Shown: positions 11,995 through 25,000 of the stretch, piece after piece
How the letters are laid out: each line of letters opens with the position of its first letter
How positions within the stretch are numbered: position 1 is the first letter of the stretch
NCBI GenBank assembly: GCA_012295275.1
Contig: CM022669.1
Span: 1,453,073 to 1,485,572, forward strand
DNA from: Chrysomallon squamiferum
Lineage: Eukaryota > Mollusca > Gastropoda > Neomphalida > Peltospiridae
Reading direction: 5' to 3'
Length of the DNA: 32,500 nt
Notes under the pieces: model-generated
Database searches by the model: none
What the model was told of the DNA's origin: nothing
The model's input: only the letters and a program-made list of their open reading frames with translations
Position numbers and translations under genes: made by a program

Positions 11995-14900
11995 ATTGTG
12001 TTGTACCTTTTTTTATAATTTTTGACATTTGAAAATTATCATCGTCTTGCACATAGCTTGACTCAAAATGCAAGTTTACCCTGTCAGCTAAGACTGCTCA
12101 GTTTGGCAAGGCAGGATCAGGCTCTGGTACAAGATTGGTCAGAATTGCCTCAAGAAAGTCAGCATCAGATGAGAAGATGTCACTGCTGGCCTCTTCTTTT
12201 AGTTGAAATAAGTATCAACTAATCATTCACTGTTAACACTCAAATCTGGGTCCCTGTTTATCACTTTATACTCAAGTTGGGCTTCTAAAAGAAAATACAA
12301 ATAGCTGCACACAGAACACAAAAGTAATGATTGCAAGCAGTCTAATGGACAGAATCAAAAATAAAAAAGCTGTAGAGAAGAATAAAAATAGCCTAGCTCT
12401 CAGTGGCCACTGGAATTCTGCTTTTAGTTAGTCCAGTATGTGACCTTTGACACATGATATTGTTACTGCACCAGTGTTGTCTCCAGCATTATTCTTTTTG
12501 ATGTCTCCTGTGTTTTTCACTGCAAATAACACACACAAAGTGAAACAGATACAGATATATATATATATATATATGGGTGTCAGATGTTTCAGCTGATACT
12601 TGTGGAAAATGAAGCCCTTGGTTATGCATTATTTGCATGCACAAAAGAGAGGCCATTAATAATTTCCAGGGAGGGTAGGGCATCATTCCCGAATGAGTCT
12701 ATTGGGGAGAGAGTACACTTGCCTTTTAGCATTGAAGAAAATGAATGAATTATGACAACAGAATGAATTAATTATAACCAGAGAATGAAATAATTACAAC
12801 ATGCCCACATAAATAATTTTATAAACTGACATCTTGACCACCTGTAGTCTGGTCTCATTCTTGTCACACCCAACATAAATCAGTTAGTTTTTTGCAAGTT
12901 TGTGCTTTGCTATTTCTGACACAGACACATCCTGTTTCTTCTGCTGGCTGTCACAGCATGCAGGTACTGGACCAATTACCCAGAGTTTCTTCCCGATGCT
13001 ATTTTCATATTTCGGGTGTGTTGGTCCTGACCTGTTTATGTGTCGAGTCGCCACAGTTGTGTATCTTCAGTTTTCTTTGTTTTTAATTTAAAAATATTTA
13101 TGGCTAATTATTTACGTATTTAGATGCCTTGGTACCAGAAAACCCAAAAATCCAGAAATGCAGAATGCATCAGGCCCCAAGGAGTCTTGTTAATTGGTGC
13201 GGTACCTGTATCTGGTTCCTGATAACTTGATACAAAAACAATCGGCTCTCTGTCCTGTCAGCCATGTCTAGAAAAAAGAAAAGAAATGAACTCCCTACCT
13301 GACTTACTTTAGAATAAACAAGCAAGTGCTAGACACTGCAGTGTAAAACTTGTTAATCTGAAAAGACAAAACTGACTTGTGTTTTATATGAAATTTATAC
13401 TTTACATAGTCACCAGCTGTCAGCAGTGTAAACCTTTGTCAGTTATATATATATATATTTGACTCATTTTAATAATTTGCCTTTCTAAAACACAGTTATA
13501 AATAATAAGTAATAAATAAATTCATAAATCCAAATCCAAAATATAAAAAAAATATAAAAAATATTGATTCATAACAATCAAAATAATACACTAAATAATA
13601 TTAATTTCTGCAAACAGTATTACTTTTTTTAATTTTTTTTAATTTATTTTGTCTGAATTTTATATATCTCTATATATCTATATTATGTGCATATATATAA
13701 ATTATTTTGTTGGTGATGATCATGTTTTATTTATGTATATGCTGTAAATAAGTGTGTCATAAGGCACCTGTTGTGTATATATACATATAATCGGATTAAG
13801 CTAGATTTGAATGTTTTATAACTTGGCTGAGTTGTGGCTGGAAACAACTTGACAGGGAAGATGAGTAGTATGTGAAGCATGCATTTACTCCAGAAAGTGA
13901 AGTCCAGTAACAAGAATCACAAAGAGAAACATTCAGAGTTCATTAAGTTTTGTAGTTTGAGAGTTAGCTCAGGCTGTTTATTTAAAATGACTTCGTCATG
14001 ATAATGTGAGTTAATGGTAATAACTGAATCATAAATTAATCTTGTAAGAATCCACATTGTCAATTTTCATACATTAACTTTAGTTTGTTTTTGCAGAGCT
14101 GACAATTCTCCAAGCAGGGATAGCAGATCTCAATCTCCAGTTGAAAGGAAACATTTACACAAGAAAAGTTCTCATAGAAGGGAAAACAGAAGTGACAGTG
14201 AATCTAGTGACAGGTCTGCAGGAAGAAGTAAATCTCACAGATCTAGATCTTATAACAAAAGAAAAAAGAGAAGTGACAGTTCAGGCAGTGGATCTAGTGA
14301 CAGGTCTGCAGAAAGATGCAAATCTCACAGATCTAGATCTCATAACAAAAGAAAAAAGAGAAGTGACAGTTCAGAAAGCTCACTTAGTGATCAGTCAATA
14401 GAAAGAAAGTTAGCAGACAAAGATAGAAAGAAAAGAGAAGAGTTTCTGAAGGAAAAAGAAGAACGAAGGTAATCAGTACAGTTTTATCTTGTATCTGCTC
14501 TGATGACAAACTCATTGTTTCTTCTGTCTGCTTGTAACACATTCTTGTACTTTCATTGACTTTACTGAACTGAAAGCCATTTAGAGTAAGTAAATATAAC
14601 CAACCAACTGAAGCATCTGTACATTATTTCACAGTATAATTTTATTTTGTCCACATTATTTTTGTCAGTTAAAAAACAGTTGAAAACACTTTATATTTTA
14701 AAATCTTTTTTGTTGTCACATAATGAAGAAAATGTAACAAGTGATTTATAATGCAAATTATTTATTTGAAAAATGTTTCAGGTGCTTTGATTTATTTTTG
14801 GGGTATAACTTTGATGCATAATTCACATTTTTGTTCTTCTTTTTTAATGCTCAAATCAGAAAGTCTCATCTACATATAATCAGTGTTATTTCCTGTCATT

Positions 14901-17900
14901 GGTATATAAATCAGAGAAATCACTGATCTGGATCTGAGCCAGTGTGATTTTTAAATGATCAGTTTATCTTTCTGTATACCTATACTATATTTTTCAGACT
15001 CCAGAAAGAATTGATCAAGTCTCTAGAAACACCAGAAGAAAAAAGAGCAAGAAGATTAGCTAAAAAGGTACACAAGAAATATTGCCAGCAACAGACTTAA
15101 CATCTTAAATGGAATAATTTTCTTCCAGATGTAAACATTTTATTTAAGTATACGTGAGTTAACAAGACTGGTTGGAGTACACTTTGTTCTTTGCATAGTT
15201 AAAGAACTGTAACTCATATACTGTAAGTATTTATGTTGTAAATAAACACTTTACTGTACATGATGTGTAACATCCACTGTGCACTGCTCTCAACACATTC
15301 TTGATGTAATCACATTAGGTTAAAACTTGTCAATGTTTCTCTGACAAGAGAGACAAGCTGACAATTTGACGTATTCCAGTCATCTGTTAATGTTAAGTCT
15401 TTACAAGGACAAGTCAATGTAACAGTCAATGAAGGAGAGTTTAAAGTAAAAAGCATCACAAATTGAGAACCTGAGGTAGATGTGACTGTTTATACTGTCA
15501 TAATAAACATTATTAAGATGATTGTGTTACATTTGATTTCCTACAGCATTTCTGGTACATAGTAACTGACATCTTACTCAAATCAAAATACATATTTGCC
15601 TGAATGTAACTGATTTTATGTTGCTAAAAAAAAAAAAAAAATTTCAGGCTATATTTATTAAGTACATTTATTTTTTTTAAAAAGAAGAGAAAATATGAAA
15701 AAATTAGTTTATAAAATTTTCTCATTTGTTTTTCAGGAGGCAAAAGAAAGAAGACGTAAAGAAAAAATGGGCTGGGATAAAGACTACATGGTACAATTAA
15801 TATTTACAGTCAAATACTTAAAATTTTGTACAATTAATATTTACAGTCAAATACTTAAAATTTTGTACAATTAATATTTACAGTCAAATACTTAAAATTT
15901 TGTACAATTAATATTTACAGTCAAATACTTAAATCTTTGTGCAATTAATATTTACAGTTAAATACTTAAAAAATTTTACAATTAATATTTACAGTTAAAT
16001 CAAATACTTAAATGTTTGTACAATTAATATTTAAAGTTAAATACTGAAAATTTTATACAATTAATATTTAAAATTAAATCAAATACTTAAAATTTTGTAC
16101 AGTTAATATTTACAGTTTAATCAAATACTTGAAATTTGGTAAACTTAATATTTACTGATAATTAAATATTTATAAATAATTAACATGATTTTTAATTAAT
16201 TAATAAAGGTGTTCAAAATATTTATTTCTGTTATCTGAGACACATTAGTGTGTATTATATTTAAATTTTTGTTACAGGGTTATACTAATGTTGATAATCC
16301 GTTTGGTGATGAACATTTGCTGGATGCATTTGTCTGGGAGAAAAAGATGGGTAAAGATGGCCGAAAAGATTTCACTCGAACTGACATGCAAAAAATGGCA
16401 AATTCAAAAATGGGTGAAAACAGGGTAATTTCACTTTATAGTTTAGTTCAATACAAAAAAAAATATTTTACTTACTTATGGTTATGTAGATCGCTCTGTC
16501 TGTCTGTGTCTGTCTACCTATCTTTCTATCGGTCTTTCTAGTGGACTCTGTCAAAACTGGATTCACTTCGGACCAACCAGATATGCTGTTTTAGACAAAG
16601 TGCTGCTGTATAAAGATTAAAATGACCTAAAACTGGAATGTGTTTTTTTATGAATGTTGCAGTTAAATGTCTATTGAATGTCAGCTGAGAAATACTCTGT
16701 CATTGTTGACTGCCTTCAAAGAAGCACGATCATATTGTCTCATGCAATTGTCTAATTAAGAAGCACTTGCAAATTGTGTGCCAGTGTTGACAATTCTAAT
16801 TACTATATAAATTGTTCTTTTGTCCTGGATTTTACAACTGGAATCTGAAGTAGATTAGACAAGTTTTGTTCATAATAGGTAATGATAGCTGCATGAGACT
16901 TTAAAATGGTGCTGGTTTACACAGAAATCCAGATTAGGCAAAGGCCTATTTTCACAGAGTCCTGTGTGTGTGTGTATAAATAAACATGTAAACTGAGGTC
17001 TCGCTACATTCTGTAAGAGATCTCAGGTCCACTGTCACTTACAGCTTACAACGAGTTCACCTGCCATTTGTCAGCAACGGCAGCAACATCCACCACAACC
17101 CCATTATATTTAGACTGGCTGTCATGCCGTTGTTTTGCACTTTTGGGGTAAACAGTTCATGTGTCTTGTCCCTAAACAAAATACATGTAATCTGAAGCAA
17201 TGACTGTCATATTTACAAAGGGACTCAATCCGATTCCTCTGAAATGTGCTGCTGCTCATGATGCTCGTGTAATCAAGGCTACTGTAGCAGGCACAGCACA
17301 GCTAAATTATCGCGCATGAATTTCAGTGATTGCTACAAATTTTTGAACATGCAACAGTATAATAATTATGGCATCTTAGATACATAAACAACTTTTTAAA
17401 ATATCATCTTCGTCCTTTGAAAAAAGGTATGCACACAATCTGCACAGTATAAAAATAATTATTATTAACAATGCATTGCCAACTGAATGTCACATTCTCA
17501 TAAATATTCTTTATCATACTGCATGGCGATTTTTTACTTTCAAAGCAAACAATCTTACATTTCATACATGCACACAAACATGTATGTATATATATGTATA
17601 TATATATATATATATGTGTGTCTGTGTGGGTTTGTATGTATATTATATTATTTTGTATAAATATATTCATGTAAAGAATACAATTCACTACTTTTGTTAG
17701 TAGTTAATGCATTTGATGCATTTATTTATAAGAGTATTTATGTCAAACAAAGTAATTTGAACATTGTTCAAAGTACTTGTACCCTGGATATTTTCAGTAC
17801 CATATTTTTGTTTAACTTTCACAAATATATATATATATATACATATATATACACAGAGTGTGTTTTACTGTTTATCTTAAATAAATCTGGAGATGGTAAA

Positions 17901-20900
17901 ACATCACTTATGTTATTTTTTTTCGAGAAAATTTAAAAGAAGATAAAACTGACATATATTAATTTATTATATGATATATTTTTATCTGTTTTTATTTAGA
18001 GAGAACTGGAGAAAGTAAAACAGAGAAGACTTGAGAGAGAGAAGGAGCTGGAAGAAAGAGAGAATGAAAGAGTTTGTATTCATGTCTTCTTTTTATCTTT
18101 GCTTTAAGAGGTTACACCCTGGAATATATGTTTTCATTCACATCAGTTTTTTTTTTTAATAGAATCATTTTTCTGTTGCTTGTAAAACTTTACAGATATT
18201 TTAATTTTTTATGCGTTTTTTAAATGTCCAACTAGCATCTTTTAAGAAAAATGTTGTTAGTTATTACAGATGTTTAGAAAGTTTATAAATTTCCTGTGTT
18301 CGTGTTGTAGGAGAGGTTACAGAGAGAAAAAGAAGCGGAGTATTTCAGGGAGTGGGAAAAACAAGAGGACAGTGTAAGTGAAACGTTTCTTTTCAGAACG
18401 AATCATCAGTGTTTCATTTCTCTGATATCAGAACAGAAACTTTTATTTCATCATCTGATAAAACATTTAGTAAAACAACAAATAACTTGCTGTTAAAGCT
18501 ATTAATTAGTATTCTATAGCAGGGTGCACTCTATCATCTGATCACCCATGTGAAGCAGGTCAAAACCTTATTTCATGTCATCTGCCTGTGACTGAAAATG
18601 TCCATGTATTTAATTATGTACCAAGATGCAAATAACCATTGTTTGTAAGAGACTGGGATTTACTTTTGATTCATTGTTTTCTGCTGGTTCCTGTTACTAT
18701 CTGCACAAGTAAACCTGTAGAGGACATACTAGCGACCAGTCTGTCAAACAGTCTGAAAGTGTTTGGAAAACCTTGGCCTTGTAAACCTATTTATAGGTTT
18801 AGTCAGAATACCTTGGCCATGTCTATCTTAGATCCCTGAGCTTTTCCAAAATTACACTGTGCTGAAATGTTTTCATTTCCTACAAATATACCAAATCTAC
18901 TATTACCAAATGTCCAGTTGTCACTGCAGATGATGTCAATACAAGCTGTCATTGCCTGTGCATGTGTGGGTCATGTGTCAACAAACCAGTTATTTGTCTT
19001 TTTGCACATCAGGTGAACAAGTTGCATATTGTAATGACATCATGATTAGCATGTTATTGGTTGCAAACCTCATTTCGGCCATAAAATCACTTTATTCTCT
19101 CTAAGAATGAGCCTTGGTAAAACATTCAAGATGTTTGATTTAATTTAATTACAACAGCTTTTAATCAAACTGAAACGAGTACTGTTTTCTTCTTTTGTGG
19201 TTTTAAGATAGTTTAAACTAAATGACAAGTTAAGTAAAAAATAAAATATATAACTGTTGTAACTATTAAACTAATATCATAGATATAACTGTATTAATAT
19301 TACACTAATATTCTGAAATACATAACTGTTATAACTATTAACTGATACGATGGCATGTAGAAACAAATTTTTTTGCTAAAATTAGATCTTTATGATTTTG
19401 AATAAATGAACAAACACAGACTTAATTTACAACAGGTATTTCCATTTGCTATAAATGTTTAACTAATGTTAGAGAGCTATTAGTATATAAAAAGTTGCAT
19501 GCTCCTGTTATTCTACTGTTTTGTAATGATGCTAATTTTTTCATTGAAAAACAGTTTCATCTCAGCCAGGCAAAACTAAGGTCACAAATTAGAATACAAG
19601 ATGGAAGAGGTAAGTACTTGTATTGTCAGAAATACATGTATGCGTTACTCTTATTCATCAGCATTAGTATCAGTTTGGTAGTGGGTAATATTCAGTGTAT
19701 TTTGGATAGGGTTGTTATTTAATGATTAATGGTATATATCATTGTTAACACCGAAACAATTGATACATTGTTACTGGTTCAGTTGTATTACTTGAAGTAT
19801 ACCTTTGGTGATAAAAATGAATAGTTTAAGAATACATTTTGTAATTCCAACTCCAAGTGACTGTTTTTAGTGCAGGTCACCACTAATATAATATATGAGA
19901 AGATACGACAGTGAAGTCAAACTGTTACAAAATATATAAACATTGCCATTTGTAATTCTTTATGATCAGATACTGTATATGCAGATTACTCAGGTGTGGT
20001 GCAGAACTTTTTTTTGTGAGATCTGTTCTGACAGATCAGTGGTAATAAATTGTTTCAGACCAAAATAGAGAATGTTTAGAATAATAATTTCATCATTTAT
20101 TTAACACTAAAGGTGTATGGCAGTGCACAGGTGTTTTTCAAATGTCTCCTTTTGTTGTGGAATGAGTACATCTTGGTCCTTTACTATTATTACAGTGTTA
20201 CTTTTTCAGGGTATCAGCCAAGCATGAAATATCTGCATCCACAGAAGAACATTTTTCATTAATTGTAACATTACTGGGATATTTTTTCCAAAAATTAAAT
20301 CTCTTATGTATACTGAGTGTACCTTTTAACTGTTTGAATTCTTGATAAGGACATTTCATTTAAAGTAAATAATAATAAAATATTTGTATTTACAGCTAAA
20401 CCAATAGACTTGCTGGCTAAATATATCAGTGCTGAAGATGATGAACTTGCCATAGAAATGCATGAACCTTACACATATCTACATGTGAGTTGTTTAGATA
20501 CATGAATCATTCACATAATCTACATATCAGATGCTTACATGAACAATAAAAATACAGATCTACATATGAGTTGTTTACATGATATAAAATGTATTTACAT
20601 GTGTTTACATCACATATATTTGTCTGAGTGGTTTGTGAACATACATGATGCAGTTACTTACTTGTGTAGATGACATGTTTGTTTTCAGGGTTTGACAATT
20701 GTTGATATTGAAGATCTGCTAGAAGATATTAAAGTTTATCTGGAACTGGAGGAAGGAAAGAACACTGATTACTGGAGAGATATTGTCACAGTAACCGAGG
20801 ATGAACTCAATAAACTGCGCAAGATGGATACAAATAGCAGAGGTTTGCAACTTGATAAATTGTCACACATTTCTCTTATATTCTGCTTTAAAGAAAGAAA

Positions 20901-21978
20901 GAGACTGGTTTATATAAGAGCTTATTTTGAGGCACTGTTGCACATTTTAGTCACTACTCACTGTTGCACATTTTAGTCACTACTCACTGTTGCACATTTT
21001 AGTCACCACTCACTGTTACACATTTTAGTCACTACTCACTGTTACACATTGTAGTCACCACTCACTGTTGCATATTTTAGTCATCACTCACTGTTACACA
21101 TTTTAGTCACCACTCACTGTTGCACATTTTAGTCACCACTCACTGTTGCACATTTTAGTCACCACTCACTGTTACACATTTTAGTCACTACTCACTGTTA
21201 CACATTTCAGAGTACATTGGAGACAGACGGGAGGGTATTCACCAGGCCGTGACCAGTGAGGTGAACAGTGTGTTCAAGGGCAAGACAACAAGTCAGCTGC
21301 GACTGTTAGAAAATCAGATCAAGGAGAAACTGAAAGGAGGTGAAGGAATTGATATTGGTGAGTGTGTTTGGAAATGTAAACTGTACAGTAGGTGTTTAAA
21401 AAATGTGTTAAAAATTCTTCAGTTTGTACTTTAGTTGGAAGTAGTTTGTAGCTAAATAGATAGGGGTGAGTTTTATGTCAGCAACTAGAGATGGTTTGCA
21501 GTAAATAATGGTTGTTTGTAAATGCAGTTCTTAAAGATGTTTGTAGTAAATAATTGGAGGTGATTGCATTAATTAGGTTTGTTTAATTGTGTATTTACTC
21601 AAATTTATCACATCTTGACTTACATCACTGATAGTGAATGTTTGTAAGTATTTATCACATATGTATAAATCAGTCCAGAAATAGTGCTGTTTTTATAACT
21701 GTTGATTCTAGCAGTCAGTGTGCAAATATTACTCTTTCTAGAAATGACTACAGAAATGTTATTGTTTGAAGATGAGTAAAATGTAGATATTACTGTTTCT
21801 AGAAATGACTAACTGTTACAAGATAAGTAAAATGTAGATATTCACAGGTTACTGGGAGTCGTTGCTGCAGCAGTTGAAGGCTCACATGGCGAGAACACGA
21901 CTGAGAGAAAGACATCAAGATGTTCTCAGACAGAAACTTCACAAACTGAAACAAGAGGTTAGTTAATAAAACTTCAGA

Positions 21979-22011
<33 letters not shown>

Positions 22012-25000
22012 AGTGTGTGTGAGTGAAAAGAGGACACAGTAGGTAAGAAGTAAAGAATATTTACAGTGTGTATTGTACTGACAATTATCACTTCTGAGTG
22101 GATGGTAGTGACTTCATTTGTTTTTGAGAAGATGAATGTAGAAATGTGAGAAGTGTATTTCAGATGACAAACTCAAAGACACAAATTTATGGCTGTTAAT
22201 AAAATAGAAAACAGTGCTACTTTCAGTGGACAGGTTGTCATCACATGCACAGTGTTGTAAACTGGCTGGAACTGTCCACTACAGAACATGCCAGTGATAG
22301 GACCATTTTGTAGATTGATTTGTGTGCCAATAACTGGCAAAAGACTGAAATGTATTAGTTTTAAAAAAATATTACTTAACTCGGTTTCCTTCAGGGAAAG
22401 ACCTGCAGCATGGAGTAAAGTGTTTGTTTTAAGTGTTGCCAAATGTCAAATAGATAGGTTGATTAGTGTAAACCTCTCCTGGGCCGCTGTGGTGACAAGT
22501 GAGTTATATCAGTAAAATTCCAAAAACTTTAGTGTCTGACTTTCTCAAATGAAGGGCTCAGGAAACATTGGTGCAGAACTCCCACATTACCAATTTGACA
22601 GATAGAAACATCAGTGTCTTTAATAGCATACAAAATAATCTTCAGCATCACAAATAACCAAACAACATATCCATGTATTAAAACTGTATGTAGATAATGT
22701 TGTAGATAATATTTCTGTTCAAGTGAGAGTTGTTTAAAATTGTATGAAGAAAGTGTGTTGCAGATGAGTCTGACTGAGAGCTGTTGAAGTTTGTTAGTAA
22801 AACTGTGTTTCCCAAGCAGCTTCAAGATTATTTTTTCTAGATATTCATTCAGTCTCCACACACCTGAAGACATGTTGTTTAGAACTTTTTTATTTTATGT
22901 AAGAACAGGTCACAACTTTTGTCACTTTGTCATGTGTATATTTTATGTGTTTTTTCATATTGTTTTTGTATTTGATTCACAGCAAGGCATTGAGACCGGA
23001 CCTTTGTTTCCAGTTGTGGAAATGAGTTGCTCAGAGGAGAGACAGACTGACAGTGGGACCGCAGCAACTTCAGAGACGAGCAGAGAAATGATCCAGTCAG
23101 AGTCTGCTGACACTTTACAAGAACAACACATAGAAGAAGAGTAAGAATTACAATGTTTTTACTTTTATCTTCTGTTAATTCTTTGTTGTCATATTTTAAA
23201 TGATCACTTCTTTCTCTTCACATTGCCGGTTTCTTTTTAAATATACAGTAAACCTTGCCTAAGTTGTTTGCATTTAAGTTGTCTAAGTCCTCACTTTTGT
23301 GAAAGTCCTGTTTTTTTGTTATTGCTAATAAAATATCCTGGTCTAAGTCATTAAAACTCAGCTGTCACCTGATGCTTGGTTTCAAGTAACACAAACCACA
23401 GTTAATTTCTAGCTCTGTGGGAAATCTGTCGAAACAGTCTCGCACAATTTACCTGCTGTTTCAGTTTTGACAGGTGCTGTGCATTGGGATACTGATGTGC
23501 ACATGAACTGCCTTGTTAACATATTATTTTGGAAAGCAGTGCTCACAATAGTGTACAAAATGGTGACTAGCAGAAAGAGACAGCTAATAACCAAGACTTG
23601 CAAGGACAAGTTTGAAATTATTAAATATTGTGAACCCAATCCTGGCAAAAAAACGTCTGATGGTGGAGAGATTCAAAATTCACTGCACAACATTAAATGA
23701 CATTTTAAAAAACAAATCTAAAGTGATTGAGGCCATTGAGAAGGGTGAGCATCCCAACTCAAGTAGAGGCTGTATAGAACGCATCAAGCACATGACATTT
23801 GAAGATGTTGACTACTCATTAATTAAATGGTTTGGACAAATGGCTGCTAGACCTGACATTTGTGTCAATGGTGAAATGCTACTTCATAAAGCACAAGACT
23901 TTGCTGAGCAGCTTGGCCACGAGGATGGTGAGAAAGTGAATGACAGTTGAACTGATTGTTTTAAGGAAAGTTGGGGAATCGGAAAAACACTTAAAGCAGG
24001 TAAAATTTAGGGTGTTAATTCAGCAGAAGTTGAAGAATTGAAAACATAAAACTGAAGGACATTCTCCAGAGATATGAACCACAGGACATACATAACACCA
24101 GTGAAAGCAGTTCATTTTGGCTGCTTATATCAGAGAACACGATAGGAAAAGTCATCATTTTGCAATAGTCATTATGACAAGTTTTGCACAAGTCATCAGA
24201 AAAGTCATGGACCTGAAAATGACAATTTAGGCAAGGTTTATTTTATTAGAAATATCATTAATTATTTTATTTTATTTTATGAGAAAAGTCTTATTTTCAT
24301 TTCTGTTTTAATACACATCTGAACTGCTGTTACTATGTTATTTGAGAATTGTCAAATTTTCTTCTATTTTAAAACAGATCTGAAGTATTAATTACTGAAG
24401 AAGATTTAGAAAAGGATGCCATTGATGAATACATAGCAGGAAATTACTCACCGCGACTGTTCCAGCCTGCTGAACTTGACATTGATGCTATTGTTTATGA
24501 CACAGTTGATGACTTTCAGAAACTGGAACTGGCAAGAACACAGGTGTTAACAATAGGAAAGGTCAAGGTGAGATCAACAAAAGATTTTATTCTGTAGTAA
24601 ATGATGGTTACTTATCACAGCTAATTAATAAAGAAACTTTTAACAAGAAATGTGCAGGTAACATTGTCAAGAAAAACATTTGATGAGCATCACTTATTAC
24701 AGAGTGATCCACATTCATTAGCTGAACATTAAATAAATGTAATTAAGCAGAGACTTAGAAAACTGTAGTAACCAGGTTTAACAAAAGCTTTGTGTTACAG
24801 CTGGATGCAGAGACTGAGTTTGAGAAGGCTGCGAGGGAGGGGATGAACGATGACGAGGCTCAGTTCAGTGTGGAGCTGGCTCTGGACAAACAGGCTTTCT
24901 TGTGGTCAGATAAATACCGACCCCGCAAACCTCGCTTCTTCAACAGAGTCCACACGGTAAAATACCTTTGTCTCTTTATTTATTTACTTTATCTTAATGT

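Larger units (their letters stand above)
23246..24243 (+). mobile_element. Decayed Tigger/pogo-like DNA transposon in intron 13
   Basis: The element starts CAGTAAACCTTGCCTAAG and ends with the near inverse complement; 18 of the outer 21 bases pair. It is flanked by TA on both sides (23244-23245 and 24244-24245), as expected for Tc1/mariner-superfamily insertion. At about 998 bp it is shorter than full Tigger elements. It carries a broken transposase N-terminus in the same direction as CACTIN. Removing it leaves an intron of about 240 bases, the size of its neighbours. The call of the Tigger subgroup rests on end sequence and protein motifs read by eye. Confidence 0.85.

Noticed and set aside
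12022-12222. 66-codon + frame and a minus-strand open stretch in intron 1
   Set aside because: No family similarity; the minus reading has possible exon-like composition but no matching splice partner was found.
12575-12730. A + reading containing LILVENEALGYALFACT, faintly like an acetyltransferase (SSAT-type) core
   Set aside because: Only about 20 residues, no further motif on either side, and it lies within a long intron; chance resemblance is likely.
14141-14401. 86-codon frame starting MKGNIYTRKVLIEGKT
   Set aside because: It is a shadow of exon 2 in another frame. The RS frame joins in phase with exons 1 and 3 and fits the family.
16540-17350. Possible inserted element in intron 5
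   Set aside because: Composition differs and there is a small hairpin, but I found no terminal repeats, target duplication or protein motif to support a call.
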